A stretch of DNA of 64,000 nucleotides from contig NZ_VUKA01000011.1 in assembly GCF_008386565.1 (NCBI RefSeq), positions 1 through 64,000 on the forward strand. Reading direction: 5' to 3'. Of the stretch, positions 17,575 to 26,618 are shown one piece after another. The notes under the pieces were generated by a model. It did no database searches. It saw only the letters and a list, made by a program, of their open reading frames with translations, and was not told the DNA's origin. This stretch comes from Teichococcus oryzae. GTDB lineage: Bacteria > Pseudomonadota > Alphaproteobacteria > Acetobacterales > Acetobacteraceae. The position numbers were made by a program, and so were the translations under genes. Each line of letters starts with the position of its first letter. The stretch's first letter is position 1.

Positions 17575-19658
17575 AGCAACTGCCCAATGGTGGCCAGCAA
17601 TTCCCGCTGGTCGAATTTCTGCTTGGTGATGTAGGCGCCGGCACCCAGCTCCAGTCCACGCCGCACATCCTCCGGATCGGCGCGGGAGGTCATCAGGATC
17701 ACCGGAATGGATGCCAGCCGCGAATCGTTCTTCAGCGCCTGCAGCAGCGCGAAGCCATCCATGCGGGGCATCTCCACATCGGCAACGATCAGGTCAACCA
17801 GGACATCCCCGCTGCGCAGGCGGTTCAAGGCGTCCACCCCGTCGACGCTGAGCAGCACGCGAAATCCCTGAGCCTCCAGGATGCTCTTTTCCAGCGTTCG
17901 GGTGGTGATCGAATCATCCACCACCAGGATGGTGGCCGCCTGCTCCGCTTCAGCCGGAGGGGCAAGGCCAAAGCCGGCGGCGGCCAGCTGCCCTTCCTGG
18001 CGCAGCCAGCGGCCGACCAGGGCTTCCGGGCTCAGCACCACGGCCGGCGCCTCGCCCATCAGGGGAGCGGCGCCGACAACCAGCCCCGCCTCCGCCAGCG
18101 GCACCTCCACCGCCTCGACATCAAGCACCTGCACCTCCCGCAGGCGGTCCACCACCAATGCCAGCCGGCGCGTGTCGCTTCGCAGCAGCACGGCCTGAAC
18201 GAAGCGGCCTGCCGGGGCCGCGCTTTGCTGAAGAAGGGACGCCAGATTCACCACGGGCACGATAACGTCGCGGCCTTCGCTTTCGATGCGCAGCACCGGG
18301 CGCCCCTCGACACTTTCCAGCGTTTCGGGCCGCAAGCGCATCAGCCGTTCCACCGCCCGGCCCGGCAGGCCCCAGTTCTGCCCCGCGGCCTCCACCAGCA
18401 AAACGGGCTGCCGCGCCGCGGCCAGCGGGACGGCGAGCTCGATCTCGGTACCGGCCGGGCGCCGCGGGCGCATCACCACGCTGCCGCGCAGCCGCCGCGC
18501 GGCTTCCGCCACAACGGACAATCCGATGCCGCGCCCGGACAGGCGATCCACGGCCGCCGCGGTCGTGAAGCCCGGCTCGAACACCAGGGACAGAAGCTGG
18601 TCCTGTGGCGGAGGCGGCTGGTCCGGGCGGCGGGGCGGCAGCAGGCCCTGGGCGATGGCCGTCGCCTCGATGCGGTCAAGGCTTGGGCCCGGCCCATCAT
18701 CGGCGACAAACAAGCGCAACATCCCCCCGCTGGTGGCAAGGCGAAGTGCGATGGTGCCTTCCGCCGGCTTGCCACGCGCCAGCCGCTCGGAAGCGGGCTC
18801 CAGCCCGTGGCTGACGGCATTGCGCAGAAGATGGGTCACCGGGTCCTTCAGCGCCTGCAGCACGGCGCGGTCGGCCTGCACATCCAGCCCCTGGATCTCC
18901 AGCGTCGCGCTGCGGCCGGCTTCCCGCACCAGCTCGCGCAGCATCGGCGCCAGGCTGCCCAGCACGGCTTCGGCGGGAACCAGGGTGATGCGCTCGACCC
19001 GCTGCCGCAGCATGGCCACCGCCGCATCCGACCCCGCGGCGGCCGCACGCTGCTCCCGCACCAGCCGCCCGACCTGCCGCAGCAGGCCATCCATGTCGGC
19101 GGCGAAGCCCTGGCCTGCGGCGCCAGCCTGGCCCAGCGCCGGCCAGCGGCGGCGCAGGCCGCGCAGCGCCGCTTCCACCTCCAGCATCCCGGCGCCGAGG
19201 CGGCTCTGCTGCAACAGCGCCTCGGAAACCAGCCGCGCCGCTTCGGCCAGGGCTTCCACCTGCGGGGTCTGCACGCGGAGATATTCGGCTGCCGGAGCGG
19301 CAGGCGCCTCAGGCGAGGGAGCCTCGGCCTGGACCGCGGGCGGCGTGGACAAGCCGGCCACCTCATCCTCGATGCCGTCCAGCTCGCGGCGGAGGGCCTC
19401 GACCATGGCGGCGTCAAGGGCGGCCTGCCCCTCGCCGAGGCGGGCAAAGGTGGCTTCGAGCCGGTGGGCCCGTTCCTCGACCGCCGGCAGGTCCACCGCG
19501 CGGGCGGCGCCCTTCAGGCTGTGGGCGCGGCGAAACGCTTCGCGCTGCTCGAAGGGCCTGCCGGCCTCCACCGCCGCGAGCGCGGCGCGCATCGCCTCCA
19601 GATGCTCGCGATGCTCGACCTCGAAGGCGGCGAGCAGTTCCTGCCGCAATTCATTCAT
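17571..19658 (-). CDS. cheA: CheA-type hybrid kinase: HPt-HATPase-CheW-REC
   Basis: A 695-residue CheA with its own receiver, like WspE and CheA3. The HPt domain carries His46 in AFRRAHSLKGAARAVDL. No separate CheY-binding P2 domain is seen, only a Pro/Ala-rich linker. The dimerisation region leads to the ATPase (HLLRNAVSHGLEPASERLARG, VADDGPG, LSGRGIGLSVV), a CheW-like domain, and a C-terminal receiver (VVDDSITTRTLEKSILEAQG) with Asp627 in VADVEMPRMDG and a Lys in YITKQKF. The receiver can serve as an intramolecular phosphate sink or as a relay step. It sits between mcp and cheB. The lack of P2 and of a CheY gene argues against a flagellar-switch role. Confidence 0.95.
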   Translation of the reverse strand: MNELRQELLAAFEVEHREHLEAMRAALAAVEAGRPFEQREAFRRAHSLKGAARAVDLPAVEERAHRLEATFARLGEGQAALDAAMVEALRRELDGIEDEVAGLSTPPAVQAEAPSPEAPAAPAAEYLRVQTPQVEALAEAARLVSEALLQQSRLGAGMLEVEAALRGLRRRWPALGQAGAAGQGFAADMDGLLRQVGRLVREQRAAAAGSDAAVAMLRQRVERITLVPAEAVLGSLAPMLRELVREAGRSATLEIQGLDVQADRAVLQALKDPVTHLLRNAVSHGLEPASERLARGKPAEGTIALRLATSGGMLRLFVADDGPGPSLDRIEATAIAQGLLPPRRPDQPPPPQDQLLSLVFEPGFTTAAAVDRLSGRGIGLSVVAEAARRLRGSVVMRPRRPAGTEIELAVPLAAARQPVLLVEAAGQNWGLPGRAVERLMRLRPETLESVEGRPVLRIESEGRDVIVPVVNLASLLQQSAAPAGRFVQAVLLRSDTRRLALVVDRLREVQVLDVEAVEVPLAEAGLVVGAAPLMGEAPAVVLSPEALVGRWLRQEGQLAAAGFGLAPPAEAEQAATILVVDDSITTRTLEKSILEAQGFRVLLSVDGVDALNRLRSGDVLVDLIVADVEMPRMDGFALLQALKNDSRLASIPVILMTSRADPEDVRRGLELGAGAYITKQKFDQRELLATIGQLL

Positions 19659-19673
19659 GGGCGCGGCGGCGCT

Positions 19674-21344
19674 TCAGATTCGGTAACGGTCGGCGAGCGT
19701 GACCAGCTGCTGCGACAATTGCGACAGGTTGACCGCCGCCGTGTCGAGCTGCCGCGTCCCGACCGCCGTCTGCTGGCTGGCCTGCCGGATGTTCTGCAGC
19801 GCGCTCATCACCTGCTCGATGCCGAGCTGCTGCTGGTTGGTGGAGGCGACGATCTGCTGAAAGGTTTGCACGCTTTCCTGGATGCGGCTGGTGATCTCCG
19901 TGATCGTGGCGTGGGTGGTGTCGGTCCGCTCGCGTCCGGCGGCGACGCGCTTCACAGCTTCCTCCGTCAGCATCACCGAGGAATTGATGCCGCGCTGGAT
20001 GTCGCCGAGGATGGAGCGCACCTGGGAGGTTGCCTCCTTGGCCTGGTCCGCCAGGGTCTTCATCTCCGCCGCCACCACGGCGAAGGACCGGCCCTGCTCG
20101 CCTGCCGCAGCCGCCTCGATGGCGGCGTTCAGCGCCAGGAGGTGCGAGCGCTCGGAAATGTCGTTGACGGAGGCGATGATCTCGCTGATCGCCTGGGTCT
20201 TCTCCGACAGGCTGACGATGTTGGCCGCGACCGCCTCGCCCTGCTCCCGGATCAGGTCCATGGCACGCACCGTTTCATCCACGGCCTTCAGCCCGGCATT
20301 GGAGGTTTGCGCCGTGGCCTGGGCGGAAGCGATCACCTCCTGCGCGCGCTTGCCGATCTGGGTGCCGGAATGGGTGATTTCGTCCACCGTGGCGGCGGTT
20401 TCCTGCACCGCGGCGAGCTGTTCCTCGACGCTGGCGGCCTGCTCCTGCGTGCTGGCGCGGATCTCGGCGGCGGCGGCATTGAGGTTCTCCGTCGCCTCGC
20501 GGCTTTGCCGGGCGAGCTGCCGCAGGCCCTCCACCATGGCATTCAGCGTGACGCCGAGCTGGCCCAGCTCATCCCGGCCGGTGACCGCGGGCGGGCCGCT
20601 GAGGTCGCCGCGCCCGACACGCCCGACAAATTCCGAGAAGGTGGCGAGCGGCGCGGTGATGGAACGGCGGATAAGCAAGGTGATGACGATGCCCAGCGTC
20701 AGGGCGCCGAGCAGCACGGCGATGACCGACAAGCGGCTTTCGGCGTAGATCTCCTGGCCGCGCTGCTGACCGGCGACAAGAAGGCCGTTCAACGCTTCCT
20801 GCAGGGCCTCGCTGGACTGGTCGAATTCGGCCCTGACCGCCGTGACCGCCTCGCTCGCGGCGAGGGCCGCGGTGAGATCCTGGTTGCGGACCGCCTCGAA
20901 CTGAAGCTGGGTTTGACCACGGATGCGCTGCAGCTGGCCCGATGTTCCTTCCAGAAGCCGGACGATGCGCTGCCATGACTGGCGCCGGTCCGGCGAAACG
21001 GCGGTGGCCAGGTTCTGCTGCGCCGCCGCCAGCATCTCCCGCTCCAGCCGTTCCAGCGCCTCGGCCCCGCGCGACCACTGGACGGCCATCTCATCAGGGC
21101 TGCTGCCGGCGGGTGCGATGCTGCGCAGCATGAAGCGCATGAGGTGGCGGGCGCGGTTGTCCTGCATCGCCGCCTCGGTTTTGCGCAGATCCGTCAGCTG
21201 GCGCAGGGTGCTCGTGTCGCGCGTGACAATGGTGTCCGTCGCCGCGGTCACCACGCTGATCTGGTTCAGCCCGTACAGGCCGAGCCCGAGCAGCAGCAGG
21301 GTGATGGCCATGAAACCGATGAGAATGCGGTTGGCGATCGTCAA
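19674..21344 (-). CDS. Methyl-accepting chemotaxis protein
   Basis: A 556-residue receptor. The first membrane helix is ILIGFMAITLLLLGLGLYGL near the N-terminus. A four-helix-bundle-like periplasmic sensor of about 150 residues follows (TTxxDTIVTRDTSTL to GLLVAGQQRGQEI), then a second helix (SVIAVLLGALTLGIVITLLI), HAMP (ITAPLATFSEFVGRVGRGDL) and a cytoplasmic signalling hairpin. The hairpin tip reads SERSHLLALNAAIEAAAAGEQGR, close to the universal receptor core. The C-terminal VGTRQLDTAAVNLSQLSQQL resembles WspA/Mcp3-type receptors; no CheR-tethering pentapeptide is present. The start is TTG, as no ATG lies upstream of the first helix. It is four bases downstream of cheW and 15 bases upstream of cheA. 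Confidence 0.94.
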   Translation of the reverse strand: MTIANRILIGFMAITLLLLGLGLYGLNQISVVTAATDTIVTRDTSTLRQLTDLRKTEAAMQDNRARHLMRFMLRSIAPAGSSPDEMAVQWSRGAEALERLEREMLAAAQQNLATAVSPDRRQSWQRIVRLLEGTSGQLQRIRGQTQLQFEAVRNQDLTAALAASEAVTAVRAEFDQSSEALQEALNGLLVAGQQRGQEIYAESRLSVIAVLLGALTLGIVITLLIRRSITAPLATFSEFVGRVGRGDLSGPPAVTGRDELGQLGVTLNAMVEGLRQLARQSREATENLNAAAAEIRASTQEQAASVEEQLAAVQETAATVDEITHSGTQIGKRAQEVIASAQATAQTSNAGLKAVDETVRAMDLIREQGEAVAANIVSLSEKTQAISEIIASVNDISERSHLLALNAAIEAAAAGEQGRSFAVVAAEMKTLADQAKEATSQVRSILGDIQRGINSSVMLTEEAVKRVAAGRERTDTTHATITEITSRIQESVQTFQQIVASTNQQQLGIEQVMSALQNIRQASQQTAVGTRQLDTAAVNLSQLSQQLVTLADRYRI

Positions 21345-21348
21345 GGCA

Positions 21349-21900
21349 TCACGCTCCGAGGGTTTGGGCGGCGGGCAGGAAGGGGTGCAGCAGGCGGGCG
21401 GTGTCGATCAGCCCCAGCAGGACGGGCCGCGGCGCGGCGGATGGCAACAGCGCATGGCCGGAAAGCGGGCCCGGACCCGCATGGGGGTCCGGCGGCAGGC
21501 TTTGCGGCGCCTGCACGCCGGTGACGCGGTCGACCCGGATCGCGAAGCGAGGCGCCGCATGGCGCAACAGCAGCACATGGCCGCCGGGCCTGGCCGGCTG
21601 GCCCCGGCCAAGGGCCAGGGCGAGATCAAGCAGCAGAAAGGCCTGCCCCCGGGCACCCATCAGGCCGAGCAGCGCCGGCGGGGCGCCTGGCAAGGGGGCG
21701 CAGGGGCCATCCGGCACCACCCGCGCCACGTCCTCCAGGGACAGGCCACAAAGCTCCTCGCCCAGGGCGCAGATCAGCATCGGCGGCAATGGCCGCTCCG
21801 CCACGACCTGGCCGCGTTCCGCCAGATCGCGGGTGCGCTGCTCCAGGATGCGCTGGGCGCGGGCTGGTGGAACGTGGAAGGCGGAGGAGCTTTGCGGCAT
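21349..21900 (-). CDS. cheW: CheW-like coupling protein (near receptor gene)
   Basis: A 183-residue protein with a CheW domain from about residue 38: LPPMLICALGEELCGLSLEDVARV, then ALLGLMGARGQAFLLLDLALAL, then FAIRVDRVTGVQ and VLLGLIDTARLL. The N-terminal ~35 residues are a helical extension (RAQRILEQRTRDLAERGQ), as in WspB-type CheW proteins. It links the receptor to CheA in the signalling array. The start overlaps the cheR stop by one base (TGATG). The operon carries two different CheW proteins, a feature of Wsp- and Che3-like systems. Confidence 0.9.
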   Translation of the reverse strand: MPQSSSAFHVPPARAQRILEQRTRDLAERGQVVAERPLPPMLICALGEELCGLSLEDVARVVPDGPCAPLPGAPPALLGLMGARGQAFLLLDLALALGRGQPARPGGHVLLLRHAAPRFAIRVDRVTGVQAPQSLPPDPHAGPGPLSGHALLPSAAPRPVLLGLIDTARLLHPFLPAAQTLGA

Positions 21901-23336
21901 CAGGTGCTGCGGCCAGCCGGCGCGTTCAGCTGCAGCCGGATTCCGGCGCGCAGTTGTTGCGCGGTCATGCCATCCCCTTCTTCCACCAGAGTCTCCCCGG
22001 GCCAGGCCGCGACGATTCGTGCCGCATTGGCCAGCGCGCGCCGTCCTTCCAGGCGCCGGCCCTCGTCTAGCAACAACAAGCCAAGCTGGTAATGGGCCAT
22101 GGCAAAGTCACGCCGCAGATAGATGGCCCGCCGGAAGGCCGCCTCGGCCGCTGCGGGTTGGCCCTGCGCGCGGGCCACCAGCCCATCGAGATGGTGCAGC
22201 AGCGGATCGGTGGGCGCGGCCTTGAGTCCAGCATTGCAGGCCGCGGCGGCGGCGGCGAGGTCATCGCGATCCGCGGCCTCGCGTGCCTGCCGCAGGAAAC
22301 CGGCCGCCCCCGCTCCAGGCTCCGGCCGCTGCGGGAGCGGCTCCGGCGCCGGCCGGTGCCGCATTGCCGGCAAAGGGAGCCGGGTCGCGGGCGGCGGCGG
22401 CATCATGGGCACCGGCGCATCCGGGGGATTGGTGGGAAGCGGGGGCGCCTTGCCCTCCACCGGGCGGCGATAGGCCACGGTGCCGGGCAGTTCCACCAAT
22501 TGCAGGAATTCCGCGAAGGCCGGATTCGGCTCGGCATGGCCCAGCAGCAGCCATCCGCCCGGCCGCAGGCGCTCCGCAAGCGCCCGCACCACCTGCCGCA
22601 CCACATCCGGATGGAAGTAGATCAGCACGTTCCGGCACAGGATCAGGTCGAAATCGTTCAGCTCCAGCGGTGAGCTGCCATCCAGCAGGCTGAGCAGGTT
22701 GTGGCTCCTGAACCGCGCCAGCGCCCGATGGTGGGAACGGAGCTGCCAGCGGCGGCCACCATCCACGGAATGGAAATCGTGCTCCAGAAGATCCGCAGGC
22801 TGCCCGCGCAGGGTCCAGCGGCTGTAAATACCCAGACGCGCCTGTTGCAGCGCCGCCTCATTCAGGTCGGTGCCCAGCAAGGCCAGCCGCCATTCCGGCA
22901 GGGCATCGCCCAGCAGCTGCCGCAGCAGGATGGCCAGGGAGTAAGGTTCCGCGCCATTGGCGCAGCCGGCGCTCCACAGCCGAAGCTGCCTCGCGGAGCC
23001 GTTCAGGCGCAGCAACTCAGGCAGGATGGTCTCGCGCAATGCGGCAAACTGCTCAGCATAGCGAAAGAAGAATGTTTCCCCGACGGTGATCTCCGCCGCC
23101 AGGGCATCCCACTCGGCCTCGCACAGCAATGGATCGCGCAGGCGTTGCAGATAGGCGGCGCTGCCGGAGAGGCCGGTCTGCCGGAAGCGGCGGCACAGGC
23201 GCTCCCACAGCAGCGTATCCTTGTCCTGGTAATAGAAATGCCCGGTCTGCGCCATGATGAGCCGCTTCAGCGCCGGGAACTCCGCATCGGGCAGGGAGGC
23301 CGGCGGGATCGAGGCGTGGCGCGCCACGGCCCTCAC
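21900..23336 (-). CDS. cheR: CheR-type methyltransferase with C-terminal TPR region
   Basis: A protein of about 478 residues. The N-terminal CheR helical domain (FPALKRLIMAQTGHFYYQDKD) leads into the SAM-binding methyltransferase: ITVGETFFFRYAEQF, LRLWSAGCANGAEPYSLAI (motif I), LLGTDLNEAAL, DLILCRNVLIYFHPDVV. It methylates receptor glutamates. After a Pro-rich linker (~310-350) the C-terminal third is TPR-like (DDLAAAAAACNAGLKAAPTD, HHLDGLVARAQGQPAAAEAA), as in WspC and FrzF, which control access to the receptor. I place the start at GTG 23336, overlapping the upstream cheW stop as GTGA; a GTG at 23351 is an alternative. Confidence 0.92.
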   Translation of the reverse strand: MRAVARHASIPPASLPDAEFPALKRLIMAQTGHFYYQDKDTLLWERLCRRFRQTGLSGSAAYLQRLRDPLLCEAEWDALAAEITVGETFFFRYAEQFAALRETILPELLRLNGSARQLRLWSAGCANGAEPYSLAILLRQLLGDALPEWRLALLGTDLNEAALQQARLGIYSRWTLRGQPADLLEHDFHSVDGGRRWQLRSHHRALARFRSHNLLSLLDGSSPLELNDFDLILCRNVLIYFHPDVVRQVVRALAERLRPGGWLLLGHAEPNPAFAEFLQLVELPGTVAYRRPVEGKAPPLPTNPPDAPVPMMPPPPATRLPLPAMRHRPAPEPLPQRPEPGAGAAGFLRQAREAADRDDLAAAAAACNAGLKAAPTDPLLHHLDGLVARAQGQPAAAEAAFRRAIYLRRDFAMAHYQLGLLLLDEGRRLEGRRALANAARIVAAWPGETLVEEGDGMTAQQLRAGIRLQLNAPAGRST

Positions 23337-23881
23337 CCCGGCACGGCCCACTCGCTCAGCCGCGCCTGTGCCGCATCCCGCAGCGTGGCCAGCGCCGCCT
23401 GCTCCTGGGCCAGCAGGATGCGCCCGGGATCGAGAAGGTGCGCGAAGCCGTCATCGAGCGGCAGTTCGGCCGTGGCGCAGCCATTCAGTGTCGCCTCGGG
23501 CGGCAGGGGCCGGCCTTGCGCGACGGACAGGCGCACCAGATCCAGCACGCGATCCACCAGCAATCCCGGCATGGAGGTCCCCAGCGCCGGGCTGGCAAGG
23601 ATCACATGCCGGTACAGCGCGGCCTCGGCGTCGCCCGCTTCGCTGCCGAGGCCGAACAAGCGTGCCAGATCCAGCACCGGCATTGCCTCGCCGCCCAGAT
23701 TGATGAAGCCAGCCAAGGGCCGGGGCAGGCCGGGGGGGCGCCACAGGCGCGGCAAGGGCAGCACCTCGCGCACGGCGGCCCGCGGCAGGGCACATCGGCG
23801 GGTGCCGATGCGCAGCAACAGGTAGGTCTCGAAGGACGGGGATGAACCGGCTGCCTGGCTCAGCTTGGATGCTCCTCGCAT
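23333..23881 (-). CDS. cheW: CheW-like coupling protein (first gene of the chemosensory operon)
   Basis: A CheW of about 182 residues beginning MRGASKLSQAAG, with the domain from SFETYLLLRIGTRRCALPRAAV through LAGFINLGGEAMPVLDLARLF, GLLVDRVLDLVRLS and HLLDPGRILLAQEQ, then a C-terminal helix. It resembles the WspD-like second CheW of alternative chemosensory operons. The start at 23881 avoids overlap with the divergent hydratase gene. An ATG at 23917 with a weak GAGG upstream is an equally possible start. The 108 bases to the divergent hydratase start must hold the promoter of the whole eight-gene operon; I see no clear motif there. Confidence 0.87.
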   Translation of the reverse strand: MRGASKLSQAAGSSPSFETYLLLRIGTRRCALPRAAVREVLPLPRLWRPPGLPRPLAGFINLGGEAMPVLDLARLFGLGSEAGDAEAALYRHVILASPALGTSMPGLLVDRVLDLVRLSVAQGRPLPPEATLNGCATAELPLDDGFAHLLDPGRILLAQEQAALATLRDAAQARLSEWAVPG

Positions 23882-23988
23882 GAAGATGGCCTGGTTATCA
23901 TCCCGCCAGGCGGCCATCCAGCCATCGCCTCGACGGCACGATCCCCGCGCGGCAGGATGGATGCCTCGCGAGGAGGATCGATCGCCCA

Positions 23989-24741
23989 ATGGCCACCAAC
24001 ATCGCCGTCGCCGCCCAGGCTTTGCTGCAGGCGCGCCGCAGCCGCCAATGGCTGGATGCCTTGCCCGAGGAAGGGCGGCCACACAGCCTGGAGGATGTCG
24101 CGGCCATCCAGGCCGCGGTTGCCGCGGAACTGGGACCGGTCGCGGGCTGGAAGGTGGGCGCGGCCAGCCCCGAGGCCGAACCGGCCGGCGCGCCCCTGCA
24201 CGCCGCCACCTTGCGCTGGGACAACACCCCGTTCGACGCCGCCGAGTTCAACCTGATCGGCATCGAGGCCGAGATCGGCTATAGCCTCGGCGCCGACCTG
24301 CCGCCGCGTGAGACGCCTTACACGCGGGAGGAGGTGCTGGCTGCGATCGCCACGCTTCATCCGACGATCGAGGTCGTGGATAGCCGCTTCAAGGCCATGG
24401 GTCCTGACAAGCTGAGTCATGCGGCGGATCAGGGCAGCCATGGCGCCCTGGTCATCGGGCCGGCGGTCACGGAATGGCGGCACATCACCCCCCCTGCCCT
24501 GCCGGTCCGGCTCAGCTTCAACGGCCAGGTCGTCGTTGAGCATGTGGGCGGCAATTCCGCCGGCGAGCCGATCAGGCTTCTTCAATGGCTGGCCAACAAG
24601 GGCGCACGCGCCCATGGCGGGCTCAAGGCAGGAATGGTGATCACGACGGGCAGTTGCACGGGGATGCTGATGGTGCAGCCCGGAATCCGGGCCCGCGCGG
24701 AGTTCGCCGGGGTCGGCGCGGTGGAAACCGCCGTTCTGTGA
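23989..24741 (+). CDS. 2-keto-4-pentenoate hydratase-like protein (FAH superfamily)
   Basis: A 250-residue protein of the MhpD/DmpE group. It reads GPVAGWKVGAASPEAE, FNLIGIEAEIGYSLG (the metal-binding Glu pair), HPTIEVVDSRF, HAADQGSHGALVIG, VVVEHVGGNSAGEPI and ITTGSCTGMLMVQPG. The last resembles the TGSLTG-like segment of the hydratase and decarboxylase enzymes of catechol meta-cleavage. Expected activity is hydration of a 2-hydroxydienoate, but close homologues act in other acid pathways and no meta-cleavage gene is nearby. It is divergent from the chemosensory operon and convergent with the sigma factor gene. Confidence 0.87.
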   Translation: MATNIAVAAQALLQARRSRQWLDALPEEGRPHSLEDVAAIQAAVAAELGPVAGWKVGAASPEAEPAGAPLHAATLRWDNTPFDAAEFNLIGIEAEIGYSLGADLPPRETPYTREEVLAAIATLHPTIEVVDSRFKAMGPDKLSHAADQGSHGALVIGPAVTEWRHITPPALPVRLSFNGQVVVEHVGGNSAGEPIRLLQWLANKGARAHGGLKAGMVITTGSCTGMLMVQPGIRARAEFAGVGAVETAVL

Positions 24742-24744
24742 GGC

Positions 24745-24779
24745 AATGGCGGGCGGCCCGTGACGGGCCACCCGCCATT
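24745..24779. terminator. Bidirectional hairpin terminator
   Basis: Arms 24745-24761 and 24763-24779 (AATGGCGGGCGGCCCGT against its complement) pair over 17 bases with a single mismatch. The hairpin starts three bases after the hydratase stop and ends six bases before the rpoD-like stop, so it can serve both convergent genes. Confidence 0.7.
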
Positions 24780-24785
24780 CCCATG

Positions 24786-26618
24786 TCAGGCCAGGAAGGA
24801 GCGCAACGACTTGCCGCGCTTCGAAACCTGAAGCTTCTTCAGGGCCTTGGCCTCGATCTGGCGGATGCGCTCACGCGTCACGTTGAAGGTCTTGCCGACC
24901 TCCTCCAGCGTATGGTCGCTTTCGCCGCCGATGCCGAAGCGCATGCGCAGGATGCGCTCCTCGCGCGGGGTCAGGTCGGACAGGATGCGCATGGTGGCAT
25001 CGCGCATCGAGGAACGGGCCGCCGCCTCGAACGGCACCACGGCGTTCTCATCCTCGATGAAGTCGCCGAGGCGGCCATCGTCATCCTCGCCCACCGGATT
25101 CTCCAGCGACACCGGCTCCCGCGCCAAGCGCTGCACGGCGCGCACCTTGTCCACGGACATGCCGAGCTCGCCCGCCAGTTCCTCCGGCGTCGGCTCCCGG
25201 CCGGCCTTCTGGGCGAAGCGGCGGCTCATGCGCGCCACCTTGCCCACGGTTTCCGTCATGTGGACGGGAACGCGGATGGTGCGTGCCTGATCGGCCAGCG
25301 AGCGGGTGATCGCCTGGCGCACCCACCAGGTGGCGTAGGTGGCGAATTTGAAGCCGCGCCGCCAGTCGAACTTGTCGACCGCGCGCATCAGGCCAATGTT
25401 GCCTTCCTGGATCAGGTCGCCGAACATCAGGCCACGGTTGCGGTAACGCTTGGCGATGTGCACCACGAGGCGCAGATTTGCCCGGGTCAGCTCTTCCTTC
25501 GCCTTGCGCATGTCGCGCTCGCCCTGACCGACCTCGGCGCAGACGCGGCGCAGTTCGGCGGCGGGAAGGCTGGCCTCCTGCTCCAGACCGGCAATGGCGG
25601 CACGCAGTTGCGGCAAACCTTCGCGCAGCTCGGCCAGGGCCGCCTCCCGGCGGGCGGAGCTGGTCTTCTGCGCGGCGGCGGCGGCCAGCAGGGCCTGCAT
25701 GCCCTTCTCGCTGCCATCCCAAAGGCGCAGCACCAGCTCGCGATCCATGCGGGCCGCGGTGGCCATGCGCAGGGCGCGGCCATCCAGGCTCAGAAGCCGG
25801 CGGTTCACGTCCCGCATCTGCCCGACCAGCAGGTCGAGCCGCGCCGGGCGCAGCCGCAGTGCCCCGAAAAGCCCCACCATCTCGACCCGGAAGGCCAGGG
25901 CGGCCTCGCTGTTCATCGGCAGCTTGCGCAGGGCGTCATGCGCCTCGATGGCCGCGGTGAAGGCCGCCAGCACCTCGGGCTTCATCTTTTCGTCGAGGGT
26001 GGCGTGCGGTGCCGGCTCGCCTTCCTCGACCTCCTCCGCCTCGGCGGCGGCGGGGCTGGCGGCATCGGCCGCCATGGCTTCCAGCTCCACCACGTCACGC
26101 AGCGGCATCTGCCCCTGTTCCAGAGCCGCGCGCCACTCGCGAAGGTGGTTGAAGCTCAGCGGGCTTTCGCAAAGGCCCGCCAGCATGGCGTCCCGGCCCG
26201 CCTCAATGCGCTGGGCGAGGGCGATTTCCTGCTCACGGGTCAGCAGGTCGGTGCCGCTCATCTCACGCAGGAACATGCGGACGGGGTCGTCGGAACGGGC
26301 CATGGTGGCCTCGTTGACGTTGCCGCCCTCCTCGCCCTGCTCTTCGCCGGAGGTTTCACCCTCCTCCTCGGCCGGCCGCTCCTCTTCCTCCTGATCGGAA
26401 GCCGAGGCGGGGGCATGCCCTTCCTGATCGGGATCAACAAAGCCTTCGGCGAATTCGGGGCGCCAGTCGGGATCGGCGGACAGGTCCTGCTCCATGCGGT
26501 CGCCGTTCTCCTGGCCGTCACGCCGCAGGATGCCGCCGAACGCCACACGCGGCTTGAGGCTCGCGCCGTTCTCGCTCTCACCCTGATCCGGCGCGCCGTA
26601 GTTAAACATCCCGTCCAT
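24786..26618 (-). CDS. rpoD: RNA polymerase sigma-70 factor, RpoD-like
   Basis: About 610 residues. Region 1.2 is [31 protein letters not shown] long spacer of about 190 residues follows, then region 2 ([55 protein letters not shown]), region 3 ([15 protein letters not shown]) and region 4 ([36 protein letters not shown]). The C-terminus [18 protein letters not shown] is typical of primary sigma. The N-terminal ~95 residues are short and acidic ([20 protein letters not shown]) with no recognisable region 1.1. The start is uncertain (ATG 26618, GTG 26627 or ATG 26609). The usual neighbour dnaG is absent, so this may be a second RpoD on a chromid. Confidence 0.93.
   Translation of the reverse strand: MDGMFNYGAPDQGESENGASLKPRVAFGGILRRDGQENGDRMEQDLSADPDWRPEFAEGFVDPDQEGHAPASASDQEEEERPAEEEGETSGEEQGEEGGNVNEATMARSDDPVRMFLREMSGTDLLTREQEIALAQRIEAGRDAMLAGLCESPLSFNHLREWRAALEQGQMPLRDVVELEAMAADAASPAAAEAEEVEEGEPAPHATLDEKMKPEVLAAFTAAIEAHDALRKLPMNSEAALAFRVEMVGLFGALRLRPARLDLLVGQMRDVNRRLLSLDGRALRMATAARMDRELVLRLWDGSEKGMQALLAAAAAQKTSSARREAALAELREGLPQLRAAIAGLEQEASLPAAELRRVCAEVGQGERDMRKAKEELTRANLRLVVHIAKRYRNRGLMFGDLIQEGNIGLMRAVDKFDWRRGFKFATYATWWVRQAITRSLADQARTIRVPVHMTETVGKVARMSRRFAQKAGREPTPEELAGELGMSVDKVRAVQRLAREPVSLENPVGEDDDGRLGDFIEDENAVVPFEAAARSSMRDATMRILSDLTPREERILRMRFGIGGESDHTLEEVGKTFNVTRERIRQIEAKALKKLQVSKRGKSLRSFLA

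Noticed and set aside
17427-20978. An 1183-codon open frame on the plus strand opposite the chemosensory operon
   Set aside because: It is antisense to cheA and the receptor gene, has low-complexity Gly/His/Arg-rich translation, and no domain; it follows from high-GC codon usage of the true genes.
23591-23605. GCTGGCAAGGATCAC inside the first cheW gene, one mismatch to an inverted iteron
   Set aside because: The same Leu-Ala-Ser coding explanation applies, and it has no special position. I keep only the copies at stop codons as findings.
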